This document shows, in pieces, positions 43,046 through 51,437 of a stretch of 64,000 nt of DNA. The stretch is from Halpernia sp048269545 (lineage in GTDB: Bacteria > Bacteroidota > Bacteroidia > Flavobacteriales > Weeksellaceae). Below the pieces are notes generated by a model. The model did no database searches, had not been told where the DNA came from, and worked only from the letters and a program-made list of their open reading frames with translations. The number at the start of each line of letters is the position of its first letter. Position 1 is the first letter of the stretch. The position numbers and the translations under genes are program-made. Location of the stretch: contig NZ_JBLXIJ010000004.1 in NCBI RefSeq assembly GCF_048269545.1, forward strand, positions 62,001 through 126,000, written 5' to 3'.

Positions 43046-44839
43046 ATGAAAGAAGGGCTTCAATTACAACTTCAAACTTTACCATCAGATCCGGGCGTTT
43101 ATAGATATTATGACAAAAACGGTAAACTTCTCTATGTTGGAAAAGCTAAGAATTTAAAGAAAAGAGTTCTGTCTTATTTTAATAAAAATCAAGTTGGAGC
43201 AAGAACGCGCATCATGATTTCTAAAATTGAAAGATTAGAAACCACGGTTGTAAATAGCGAATATGACGCACTATTATTAGAAAATAATTTAATAAAAGAA
43301 CATCAACCATTTTATAATGTGATGCTAAAAGATGATAAATCTTATCCATACATTGTTATTAAAAATGAACATTTCCCAAGAATTTTTCTTACAAGAAATA
43401 AAATAAAAGATGGTTCAGAATATTTCGGTCCTTATGCAAAAGTGCGTCCAGCAAAGGTTTTACTTGATACAATAAAACACATTTATAAAATAAGAAGTTG
43501 CAATTTAAATCTTTCTCCAGAGAAAATTGCTGAAGGAAAATACAAGCGATGTCTTGAATATCATATAAAAAATTGTGAAGCGCCTTGCGAAATGTTTGAA
43601 AACGAACAAGAATATGACCTTAAAGTAGATGCGGTAAGAGGGATTATAAAAGGAGATTTTAAAAAGGCAACCAATTATCTAGAAATTCAAATGCAGAAAT
43701 TCGCTTCAAATTTGGAATTTGAAAACGCACAGAATATTAAGGAAAGATTAGAAACTTTAGAAAATTACCGTTCAAAACATACTGTAGTAAATCCCAATAT
43801 TGATGACGTCGATGTTTTTGGAATGACAAGTGATGAATCTGCAGCTTATGTTAATTATTTTAAAATTCGGAACGGAAATATTATCCAATCTTTTACAACA
43901 GAAATTAAAAAAATTCTGGAAGAAAGTGATGAAGATATTATGGAAGAGGCATTAATTGAAATTCGACAAAAATTTGAATCCACATCAAAAGAGATTTTAT
44001 TACCTTTTCACCTTTCTGTGGAAATCCCGAATGTAAAAATTTACGTTCCAAAAGTAGGAGATAAAAAAAGAATTTTAGAATTATCCGAAAAAAACGCCAA
44101 AGAATATCGAATAGAAAAATTAAAACAAGTTCAAATAGTAGATCCGGAAAGACACACAAACAGAATTATGGCAGAAATGCAAAAACTCTTGCGAATGCCC
44201 GCTGAACCACGCCATATAGAAGGTTTTGATAATTCAAATATTCAGGGAACAAATCCTGTCGGTGCGTGTGTGGTTTTTAGAGATGGAAAACCAAGTAAAA
44301 AAGATTACCGAATTTTTCACATCAAAACTGTGGAAGGACCGAATGATTTTGCGAGTATGGAAGAAGTAATTTATCGCCGCTACAAAAGAATGCTTGATGA
44401 AGACGAAAGTTTGCCACAACTTATTTTAATTGACGGCGGAAAAGGACAACTGAGTTCCGCGGTAAAAAGTTTAAAACTTCTCGGACTTTATGGCAAAATC
44501 ACCATCATCGGAATTGCAAAAAGATTGGAGGAAATATTTTTCCCGGAAGATCCGATTCCCTTGTATTTAGATAAATCTTCTGAAACTTTAAAAATATTGC
44601 AACGCGTGCGTGATGAGTCCCACCGTTTTGGCGTAAAACATCATAGAACGCGACGTAAAAATTCTACCATAAAATCTGAGTTGGAAGAAATTCCGGGCGT
44701 TGGTGAGAAAACGATTGAATTACTTTTAAACAAATTAAAATCCGTGAAACGCGTGAAAGAGTCTAATATTGAAACTTTGGAAGAAATTTTAGGAAAAGTG
44801 AAAGCAAAAGTGGTTTGGGGATTTTTTAATGGAAATTGA
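43046..44839 (+). CDS. uvrC: excinuclease ABC subunit C
   Basis: A 597-residue repair nuclease. The GIY-YIG domain (PGVYRYYDKNGKLLYVGKAKNLKKR) makes the 3' cut. The UVR helices near residues 200-235 bind UvrB. The RNase H-like domain (about 370-530, with EGFDNSNIQGTNPVGACVVF and LILIDGGKGQLS) makes the 5' cut. A tandem helix-hairpin-helix follows (EIPGVGEKTIELLL). It acts in nucleotide excision repair of bulky lesions. It is monocistronic. Confidence 0.96.
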   Translation: MKEGLQLQLQTLPSDPGVYRYYDKNGKLLYVGKAKNLKKRVLSYFNKNQVGARTRIMISKIERLETTVVNSEYDALLLENNLIKEHQPFYNVMLKDDKSYPYIVIKNEHFPRIFLTRNKIKDGSEYFGPYAKVRPAKVLLDTIKHIYKIRSCNLNLSPEKIAEGKYKRCLEYHIKNCEAPCEMFENEQEYDLKVDAVRGIIKGDFKKATNYLEIQMQKFASNLEFENAQNIKERLETLENYRSKHTVVNPNIDDVDVFGMTSDESAAYVNYFKIRNGNIIQSFTTEIKKILEESDEDIMEEALIEIRQKFESTSKEILLPFHLSVEIPNVKIYVPKVGDKKRILELSEKNAKEYRIEKLKQVQIVDPERHTNRIMAEMQKLLRMPAEPRHIEGFDNSNIQGTNPVGACVVFRDGKPSKKDYRIFHIKTVEGPNDFASMEEVIYRRYKRMLDEDESLPQLILIDGGKGQLSSAVKSLKLLGLYGKITIIGIAKRLEEIFFPEDPIPLYLDKSSETLKILQRVRDESHRFGVKHHRTRRKNSTIKSELEEIPGVGEKTIELLLNKLKSVKRVKESNIETLEEILGKVKAKVVWGFFNGN

Positions 44840-45144
44840 TTTTTCACCCACAAAAGTCACAAAAATTGAATGTTTTAAAAGTTTTATTTTTACTTTTTAA
44901 AAGTCTGAAAAGAGTTTTGTGGAAATTTCAATAAGAAATCTTAATAATTCTACTTCCTTCAATAACCTGAATGTATTGCGAATCTGTCATGTATTTATTG
45001 TAAATATAAAATTATTCATTTTAATATTAGAGAAAAAATATATTTTTCTTGCACATCTGTTTTTTTTTTTTTTCTTTACAAGGTTGAAAATAAGTGTACA
45101 ATTATTTGCAACAAAAATTTTGTTTAACTCTAAAATTTTTAAAA
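44840..45144. other. AT-rich gap with long T tract
   Basis: No gene is seen in these 305 bases. A run of 14 thymines lies at 45060-45073, followed by TTG at 45084-45086 and a TTATTTG near 45102-45108, which may be an imperfect promoter for the small exported protein. Confidence 0.4.
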
Positions 45145-45414
45145 ATGAAAAAAATTATTTTATTATCAGCTTTTGGATTTGCAGGATTATTAAGTGCTAA
45201 AACTGGAAAGTTTAACTCTATGGATGTTTCAAATGATATGAGTTTGAAATATGAAAAAATTTATCCACCTCAATTTTGGTATTGGTTTACCATTTGTGGA
45301 AACAAAGTTGCATTTATATATGATGAACCTAACCAACAAGCCGCAACTGATTCTGCTTACGAGTTGTGGTACGGAGAATGCGGTCCAGGTAGAGAAATTA
45401 CTCAATTTACATAA
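45145..45414 (+). CDS. small exported protein of unknown function
   Basis: An 89-residue protein from the ATG at 45145; the upstream 17 residues in frame are not needed and would disrupt the signal peptide (KKIILLSAFGFAGLLSA). The mature part is short, with two cysteines (ICGNK, GECGPG) that could form a disulfide and an aromatic patch (PQFWYWF). It starts six bases before the GLPGLI gene, so they form an operon. I do not recognise a family; similar short proteins next to GLPGLI genes are plausible but not checked. Confidence 0.6.
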   Translation: MKKIILLSAFGFAGLLSAKTGKFNSMDVSNDMSLKYEKIYPPQFWYWFTICGNKVAFIYDEPNQQAATDSAYELWYGECGPGREITQFT

Positions 45415-45420
45415 TGAATT

Positions 45421-46158
45421 ATGAAGATTAAGTATTTTTTAATATTTTGGTTCTTTATAAATATTTTTGTAAAGAGCCAAAATATTTCAATTTCACCAAT
45501 TTTAATAGTGAGTTATAAATTTGTATTTCAATCAGACTCAACTAATGTTAATTCTAAATCTTCAGATTTGTTATCTCTTTATATAGATAATAGACAATCT
45601 CTATTTGAAAGTTCTACAAGAAAAGAATTAGATTCTTTTTTTATTGCTCATAAAAGTAATAACAGTATAATAAATTTTGATGATGTTCCCAAACCAATTG
45701 TAACAACATTTATTTATAAAAACAATGAAAATAATACTAATTTATTTGCGGATGATTTTATAAAATTAAAATTAAAATATGAATATCCCAATATAGATTT
45801 TAAATGGAAACTTATTAATGAAACGAAAAATATATTAGGTTATAAATGCTCAAAAGCCAAAACAAATTTTGGTGGAAGAATATGGATTGCGTGGTATTCA
45901 ACTGAATTACCTTTTAATAATGGGCCATATAAATTTAAAGGTTTGCCAGGTTTAATAATGGAAATTGAAGATAAAAATAATTTTTTTAAATATACTGTAG
46001 TAGGAATAAAAAAAAATAAAAGTGATATGCTAATAAATAGAAACTTCAATAAAAATTATGTGGACTTAGGTTCGAAAAATTATTATGAAGTGAAAAGCAA
46101 TTATATTAAAAGTAAATTTCCAAAAACAAAATTACAAATTAACCCAATCGAAAAATAA
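45421..46158 (+). CDS. GLPGLI-family secreted protein
   Basis: A 245-residue protein with a signal peptide (about 1-19) and the name-giving motif within YKFKGLPGLIMEIED near residue 180. The family is restricted largely to Bacteroidota; its members are secreted or periplasmic and of unknown function. The region before the motif (NILGYKCSKAKTNFGGRIWIAWYSTELPFNNGP) is also typical. The gene follows the 89-residue protein by six bases and converges on mpl. Confidence 0.88.
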   Translation: MKIKYFLIFWFFINIFVKSQNISISPILIVSYKFVFQSDSTNVNSKSSDLLSLYIDNRQSLFESSTRKELDSFFIAHKSNNSIINFDDVPKPIVTTFIYKNNENNTNLFADDFIKLKLKYEYPNIDFKWKLINETKNILGYKCSKAKTNFGGRIWIAWYSTELPFNNGPYKFKGLPGLIMEIEDKNNFFKYTVVGIKKNKSDMLINRNFNKNYVDLGSKNYYEVKSNYIKSKFPKTKLQINPIEK

Positions 46159-46181
46159 GAATATTTCTTTAGTGATTTGAA

Positions 46182-47519
46182 TTAATTTACTAAATCCAAA
46201 CCTCCAAAATTTCCCGAACTCATCATCAGAAAAACACCTTTTGTTTTATCTAAAGTATTCCAATATTGGTGTAAATTTTCCGCATTGGTGAAGACTTTCA
46301 AATCTTTATTTTTAAATTTTTCTTTAATGAAATCTTCGGAAATAGCCTCCATTCTTTTAATTTTTAAAGCTTCTTCAGAATAAAAAACAACTGCTTCATC
46401 CAAACCGTTCAACGCAGAATCATATTGCTCTAAAAAAACTGGATTCAAACTAGAGTAGGTGTGAAGTTCTAAAAAACCATATTTTTTTTCTGAAGGAAAT
46501 TGTTCGCAAAAGGCTTTTACCACAGCTTTTACTTTACTTGGAGCGTGTGCAAAATCTTTGTATAAAGTTCCGCTATCTTTTCGTTCAATTTTTTCCAAGC
46601 GTTTAGAAGCGCCTTTAAAACTCATAATCGCTTCATAAAATTCTTCTTCCATAATTCCCAATTGTTGGCAAATAAATCTTGCACCTTCAAGATTAAGCAA
46701 ATTATGTTTCCCAAAAACCGACAATGGAATTTCGCCCATATTTGTTTTTAAAAGAACTTTGCCGTCGGAAATTTTATAATCTGGTGTTTTGTAAGGAATT
46801 TTTCGAAAAAAGTTGTTTGAATTTTCTACAACTTTTACGACTTCTTCGTCTTCTTCATTATAAACCAAAACGCCACCCGGAATTATGCTCGCAACAAATT
46901 TTCTAAACTGCTCAATGTAATCATCAAAGGTTTTAAAAACATTAATATGATCCCAAGCAATGCCGGAAAGTAAAGCAATATTTGGTAAATAAAGTAAGAA
47001 TTTGGAACGCAAATCGATTGGTGATGACAAATATTCATCGCCTTCCAAAATCATAAAATCATTCTCGTCTGTAATTTTCACCATACAATCAAAACCTTCC
47101 AATTGCGCTCCGACCATATAATCGATATCTTTTTGGTGGAAATTTAGAACGTGTAAAATCATCGAAGTTATCGTGGTTTTCCCGTGAGAACCGCCAATTA
47201 CAACGCGCGTTTTATTTTTCGATTGTTCATATAAAAATTCTGGATAAGAATATATTTTTAATCCTAATTCTTTTGCTTTTAAAAGTTCGGGATTATCTTC
47301 TCTTGCGTGCATTCCAAGAATAACAGCATCTAAATCTTTGGTGATTTTTTCTGGAAACCAACCCAATTCTTCAGGTAAAATATTTTTTTTCGCGAGTCGA
47401 GATTTTGAAGGTTCAAAAATAGCATCGTCCGAACCTGTGATAAAATATCCTTTTTCTTTAAGAGCAATGGCTAAATTGTGCATTGCGCTTCCGCCAATTG
47501 CAATGAAATGAGTTTTCAA
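46182..47519 (-). CDS. mpl: murein peptide ligase
   Basis: A 445-residue Mur-ligase-family enzyme. The N-terminus (HFIAIGGSAMHNLAIALKEKGYFITGSDD) binds UDP-MurNAc, GGSHGKTTITSMI is the ATP loop, and SGIAWDHINVF and the C-terminal DFAHAPSKVKAVVKAF are typical. The pattern is that of Mpl rather than MurC. It rejoins the recycled tripeptide to UDP-MurNAc in peptidoglycan recycling, which fits the amidase gene at 29 kb. It appears to be a single gene. Confidence 0.88.
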   Translation of the reverse strand: MKTHFIAIGGSAMHNLAIALKEKGYFITGSDDAIFEPSKSRLAKKNILPEELGWFPEKITKDLDAVILGMHAREDNPELLKAKELGLKIYSYPEFLYEQSKNKTRVVIGGSHGKTTITSMILHVLNFHQKDIDYMVGAQLEGFDCMVKITDENDFMILEGDEYLSSPIDLRSKFLLYLPNIALLSGIAWDHINVFKTFDDYIEQFRKFVASIIPGGVLVYNEEDEEVVKVVENSNNFFRKIPYKTPDYKISDGKVLLKTNMGEIPLSVFGKHNLLNLEGARFICQQLGIMEEEFYEAIMSFKGASKRLEKIERKDSGTLYKDFAHAPSKVKAVVKAFCEQFPSEKKYGFLELHTYSSLNPVFLEQYDSALNGLDEAVVFYSEEALKIKRMEAISEDFIKEKFKNKDLKVFTNAENLHQYWNTLDKTKGVFLMMSSGNFGGLDLVN

Positions 47520-47587
47520 AATGACCTGATTTTTTATTTTAAATATTCGATTGTACTTTTACTTTTCTTCCAATTTTTTAAAAAAAT

Positions 47588-48397
47588 CTAAGGAAGTTTT
47601 TCAGTTTTACAATCTGCTTTTTTGGCTTTCAATTCGGTTTCATATTCGTGCAAAACATTAAAACAGTCGCTCTGCTCAATAGAATACATAATTTTTTCTA
47701 AAATCGCTTGTGAATTATCGTTTTCGTAATCAATGTCTAGTGGTTTTTTAAATTCCATTGTTGGTTTTACGCCGGTTACTTTAATCTTCAAACCTTTTTT
47801 ATCAAAAGCTCTTCTGAAACCATTTATTTTTATAGGAATGACAATCGGTTTTTGATTTTTTATCAATTTCGCCGTTCCTTTTCTGCCTTGCGCAAAAGCT
47901 GAAGTTGTACCTTGTGGAAAAGTAATTACCCAACCATTATCCAAAGCTTTCATAATGTTTTCAACTTCTGTTAAATCTACCATTCGGTTCACATTGTGTC
48001 CTTCTGCGCGCCAAGTTCTTTTCACGGTTATTGCGCCGGCTAATTTAAATATTCTAGAAAGCAATCCTTTATTCATCGTTTCTTCTGCGGCGACGTAGTA
48101 AAAATCAACCTTAGGATTTAATAAATAAATTGGATTTTTTATTGAATTTAAATAGCCATTATTTACCGAGCAAAAAGCGTGGTACATTGCTGCGACATCG
48201 GCAAAATAAGTTTGGTGATTAGAGACAAATAAAACATTGCTGTCTGGTAAATCTACCAAGTTTTCTGTCCCAGAAATTATAAGTTTATTGAAACCATTAA
48301 ATCTTCTGTAGGAAATCATTCCCAAAACAAAAATTATGAGCCTTTTGAGAAAATAAAGATTTCCGAAAGCGTCTGTAAATATGTTTTTCTTCGCCAT
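47588..48397 (-). CDS. 1-acylglycerol-3-phosphate acyltransferase-like
   Basis: A 269-residue membrane-associated protein of the PlsC family. The catalytic motif NHQTYFAD (NHx4D) lies near residue 60 and FPQGTTS, replacing the usual FPEGTRS, near residue 160. A hydrophobic N-terminal stretch (LIIFVLGMISYR) probably anchors it in the membrane. It would make phosphatidic acid or another acylated lipid. A -7 box TAAATTTG (48425-48418, minus) precedes its start by 20 bases. The NUDIX gene lies upstream on the same strand. Confidence 0.82.
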   Translation of the reverse strand: MAKKNIFTDAFGNLYFLKRLIIFVLGMISYRRFNGFNKLIISGTENLVDLPDSNVLFVSNHQTYFADVAAMYHAFCSVNNGYLNSIKNPIYLLNPKVDFYYVAAEETMNKGLLSRIFKLAGAITVKRTWRAEGHNVNRMVDLTEVENIMKALDNGWVITFPQGTTSAFAQGRKGTAKLIKNQKPIVIPIKINGFRRAFDKKGLKIKVTGVKPTMEFKKPLDIDYENDNSQAILEKIMYSIEQSDCFNVLHEYETELKAKKADCKTEKLP

Positions 48398-48422
48398 TAA
48401 TCAATTGAAATTACCCGCAAAT

Positions 48423-49052
48423 TTACATATTTTTTAACAATAAACTGAATTCGCTTAATATCATTGAAGTTGCACCCCAAATTTGATGGCCATTAAAATC
48501 AATTACCGGAACTTCCACTCCACGGGAAGAATTTAAGATTTTCATTTTTGGTTTTTCTGTTAAATTTAATAAAGATTCTACAGGAAATTCTATTAAATCT
48601 ACCGCTTCAGTTTCTTGTAAAATAAAATCTGGATTTTTCTTGGTATAAGACACAAAAGCGTGAACATAAAAATTACTCGGTGGAATATAAATAGAGGAAA
48701 GTTCACGGATTATTCTGATATAATGTTCATCAATTCCCACTTCTTCCGAAGTTTCTCGTTTTGCAGTTTGAGAAAAATTTTGATCAAAATCTTCTTTTTT
48801 TCCGCCGGGAAAAGAAATTTGTCCGCTGTGTCGGTCGCGTTCGTTTTTACTTCTCACAATTAATGGAAAATACCATTTATTATTTTTTAAATAAAGTAAA
48901 ATATTTACAGCAGCGAGTTTTGGACTATTTTTTAAAATTTCATCTTCTGTTAAAATGTTGCGATATGGCGGTGAATAAATTGCGTGTGCATTTTCTCCGG
49001 CTAATTTTGCTTTTTTTATCTTCTCTAATAAACCTCTACCAAATAGTTGCAT
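48423..49052 (-). CDS. NUDIX hydrolase, CoA pyrophosphatase-like
   Basis: A 209-residue protein with a complete Nudix box (GGKKEDFDQNFSQTAKRETSEEVG, residues of about 90-113), preceded by the extra signature ILLYLKNNKWYFPLIVRSKNERDRHSGQISFPGG typical of the CoA pyrophosphatase group (NudL/YeaB). It would cleave CoA or a similar nucleotide diphosphate derivative. It shares its strand with the acyltransferase gene 25 bases downstream, so they may be co-transcribed. Confidence 0.85.
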   Translation of the reverse strand: MQLFGRGLLEKIKKAKLAGENAHAIYSPPYRNILTEDEILKNSPKLAAVNILLYLKNNKWYFPLIVRSKNERDRHSGQISFPGGKKEDFDQNFSQTAKRETSEEVGIDEHYIRIIRELSSIYIPPSNFYVHAFVSYTKKNPDFILQETEAVDLIEFPVESLLNLTEKPKMKILNSSRGVEVPVIDFNGHQIWGATSMILSEFSLLLKNM

Positions 49053-49196
49053 ATTGTAAAATTACGGCATTTGATTTAAAATTAAAAAAGAAAAAATTAA
49101 AATTATTCCAGTAAAAATACATTTTGTATCCTTTTTATATCTTTTCTTAATAATATTTAATTGTGGTTAATTGGAAAATAAGAGATGTTAAATAGA

Positions 49197-49222
49197 AAAA
49201 ACCCTTTGTTAAAAAGGGTTTT
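49197..49222. terminator. terminator after RNase G gene
   Basis: Stem AAAACCCTT / AAGGGTTTT with a seven-base loop. It stands downstream of the RNase G gene on the minus strand, after a tRNA-like fragment. Confidence 0.7.
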
Positions 49223-49227
49223 AATAA

Positions 49228-49258
49228 AGTGAGCCTGTGACTGTCTGCTTAGAAGGCA
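49228..49258 (-). pseudogene. tRNA-Arg 3'-half remnant
   Basis: On the minus strand this reads TGCCTTCTAAGCAGAC, then one mismatch, then GTCACAGG and CTCACT. It matches the anticodon arm, variable region and 3' end of the intact tRNA-Arg at 30475-30548, with the 16-base T-arm segment deleted and the 5' half absent. It cannot form a tRNA. It may be an old integration-site scar or a decayed duplicate. Confidence 0.85.
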
Positions 49259-49293
49259 AAATAAAAAAATTATAACTTTTTCAATTACAAGAT

Positions 49294-50853
49294 TTAATTA
49301 GAATAACTGACTAATTCTTTTTTTTCGCTATTGAGAAGTTTATATTCCAAATATTTGAAAGAATCTCGGGGAATTACAGTCACCCATTTTTTATATTTTA
49401 AATACCATTTTGTCTGGATGCTCATAATTCCTTTGGTAAGATAAGCTTCTACAAAAGGATGCACATGCAGATAAAGTTTGCCTTTTTGGTTTTGCATTAT
49501 ATTACGAATAGTTTCTTCCATACGTTCTACAATCACAATTGGCGCAAGAATTTCACCATTTTCGTTCGGATTATCTTCCTTGGTTTTAATTACTTTTTCT
49601 GGACGTGTTCTTTGTCTCGTAATTTGGATTAAACCAAATTTGCTCGGCGGTAAAATTTTATGACGGGCTTTATCTCTTAACATTTCTTCCTTCAAATGAT
49701 CAAATAGTTCTCTTCGGTGATTTGCGTCAATCATATCAATAAAATCTACCACAATTATTCCACCCATGTCACGAAGGCGCAATTGTCGCGCAATTTCTGT
49801 CGCTGCCATTTTATTTACGAAAAGAGCGTATTCTTTATTGCCAGATTTTCCAGAATTAATATTGTTTCCAGAATTTACGTCTATCACGTGAAGCGCTTCT
49901 GTATGTTCTATTACAAGATACGCACCTTTTGAACTTGGAATATTTACATGCTTTCCAAAACTTTGTTTCAATTGTTTTTCAACGTTGTAATATTCCATTA
50001 AAGGAATGTGAGAATCGTAAAATTGAACGATATTTTTGCGTTCTGGTGCAATGACTTCTAGATAATTTTTCATATCCGAAACCATTTGCTCATCGTCGCA
50101 AATAATACTTACAAAATCAGCATTAAAGTTATCCCGCAAAATAGAAGAAGCTTTGTCTTCTTCACTTAAAATTTTGGAGGGAACTTTTGCTTTTTGAATA
50201 TTTTTGAAAGTTGTGTCCCATTTTTGAACCAATTGGTTCATGTCATTATGAAGTTCCGCCACTTTTTTTCCTTCTGCAACGGTTCTAATGATAACTCCAA
50301 AACCTTCAGGTTTTATGCTTTCAATTAAAGTTTTGAGACGTGTTTTCTCTTCAGAATTTTCTATTTTTTTGGAAATAGAAACTTTGGTATCGAAAGGAAT
50401 TAAGACTAAAAACCTTCCTGTAAGTGAAATTTGTGTAGAAATTCTCGGACCTTTTGTAGAAATAGGTTCTTTTGTAATTTGCAATAAAACGGTGTCGTCC
50501 TTTGCTAAAACTTTATCTATAACACCAGTTTTTAAAATCTCTTTTTCCAGTGGGAAATTTTTTAAACTTGGGTTTTCCAGTTTTTTAGTAATTACGTTTT
50601 TTAAAAAACTAGAATAAGTAAGATATTCTGGTCCCAAATCTTGATAATGCAAAAATGCATCTTTATCATAGCCGATATTTACAAAAGCGGCATTAAGATT
50701 GGGCGCCAATTTTTTTACTTTACCTAAAAAAAGATCTCCTACCACAAAATCACTTTTCACTTCTTCTTCATGAAGTTCTAAAAGTCGACCATCCTCTAAA
50801 AGGGCAATTTTAGTATATTCTTCTTCATGTGATATGATCAGTTCTTTCTTCAT
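49294..50853 (-). CDS. rng: ribonuclease E/G family protein
   Basis: A 519-residue endoribonuclease of the RNase G type. It has an S1 domain near residues 35-120 (VGDLFLGKVKKLAPNLNAAFVNIG), the RNase E/G core with EHTEALHVIDVNSG and GGIIVVDFIDMID, whose aspartates hold the catalytic magnesium ion, and RQRTRPEK. It lacks the long C-terminal scaffold of RNase E. It cuts single-stranded RNA in rRNA maturation and mRNA decay. It has its own -33/-7 promoter. Confidence 0.93.
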   Translation of the reverse strand: MKKELIISHEEEYTKIALLEDGRLLELHEEEVKSDFVVGDLFLGKVKKLAPNLNAAFVNIGYDKDAFLHYQDLGPEYLTYSSFLKNVITKKLENPSLKNFPLEKEILKTGVIDKVLAKDDTVLLQITKEPISTKGPRISTQISLTGRFLVLIPFDTKVSISKKIENSEEKTRLKTLIESIKPEGFGVIIRTVAEGKKVAELHNDMNQLVQKWDTTFKNIQKAKVPSKILSEEDKASSILRDNFNADFVSIICDDEQMVSDMKNYLEVIAPERKNIVQFYDSHIPLMEYYNVEKQLKQSFGKHVNIPSSKGAYLVIEHTEALHVIDVNSGNNINSGKSGNKEYALFVNKMAATEIARQLRLRDMGGIIVVDFIDMIDANHRRELFDHLKEEMLRDKARHKILPPSKFGLIQITRQRTRPEKVIKTKEDNPNENGEILAPIVIVERMEETIRNIMQNQKGKLYLHVHPFVEAYLTKGIMSIQTKWYLKYKKWVTVIPRDSFKYLEYKLLNSEKKELVSYSN

Positions 50854-50909
50854 CGATAAAAAATCAGATAATTTTTGAGAGTTTTTTGTTAAACAAAGTA
50901 GGTTTAAAA

Positions 50910-50939
50910 CAAAAATATAGTTAAAGAAATTTTTAGCAA
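50910..50939 (-). promoter_or_regulatory. promoter of RNase G gene
   Basis: On the minus strand TTG (50939-50937) and TATTTTTG (50917-50910) are 19 bases apart, matching the Bacteroidota consensus, with a leader of about 50 bases. Confidence 0.6.
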
Positions 50940-50978
50940 ATTTACATTAACTATATTAATATATGGTTTAAGAAAAGC

Positions 50979-51068
50979 CTATTTTTTCTTGTGTCTATTA
51001 GCTCTTCTTCTTTTTTTTCTTTTGTGAGTCGCTACTTTATGTCTCTTTCTTTTTTTTCCGCTTGGCAT
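50979..51068 (-). CDS. tiny, very basic protein (29 residues)
   Basis: A short gene with ATG at 51068 and TAG at 50979-50981. The product begins MPSGKKRKRHKVATHKRKK; 20 of its 29 residues are Lys, Arg or His. I recall near-identical tiny proteins in other Flavobacteriia, which supports a real gene; the composition suggests binding to rRNA or DNA, possibly on the ribosome. It lies 32 bases downstream of the HU gene on the same strand and upstream of rng. Confidence 0.75.
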   Translation of the reverse strand: MPSGKKRKRHKVATHKRKKRRRANRHKKK

Positions 51069-51100
51069 AATTTTCTGTTATTTATAAGTTTAAATTTTAT

Positions 51101-51391
51101 TTATTTTACTGGTACTTTTACTTTAATCTTCTCTACGAAAGTTTTGGAAGGTTTAAAAGCGGGTATGTTGTGAGCTGGGATTTCAATGGCAGTATTTTTA
51201 GAAATATTTCTACCCGTTTTTGCTGCTCTTGTTTTAATAATAAAAGAACCAAAACCTCTAAGATACACATTATCACCATTATACATAGATGTTCTAATTT
51301 CTTGCATGAAAGCTTCTATTACTTTCTGCGTGTCATTCTTCTCTACGCCTAATTTATTTGATATGGTGTTTACCAATTCTGCCTTTGTCAT
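51101..51391 (-). CDS. HU-family DNA-binding protein
   Basis: A 96-residue histone-like protein: TKAELVNTISNKLGV at the start, the dimer core (VIEAFMQEIRTSMYNGDNVYLRGFGSFIIKTRAA) and the DNA-gripping arm with AHNIPAFKPSKTF, where the conserved proline intercalates. HU/IHF proteins bend and compact DNA as dimers. It is divergent from mutY, with a -7 box between them, and followed by the tiny basic protein on the same strand. Confidence 0.93.
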   Translation of the reverse strand: MTKAELVNTISNKLGVEKNDTQKVIEAFMQEIRTSMYNGDNVYLRGFGSFIIKTRAAKTGRNISKNTAIEIPAHNIPAFKPSKTFVEKIKVKVPVK

Positions 51392-51419
51392 TTCCTTTTT
51401 TGTTTATATTTTTGGTGTG

Positions 51420-51427
51420 CAAATATA
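51420..51427 (-). promoter_or_regulatory. -7 box of HU gene
   Basis: TATATTTG on the minus strand, 28 bases before the HU ATG. A TTG 25 bases further upstream is slightly too distant. Confidence 0.45.
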
Positions 51428-51437
51428 AAACTTATTT

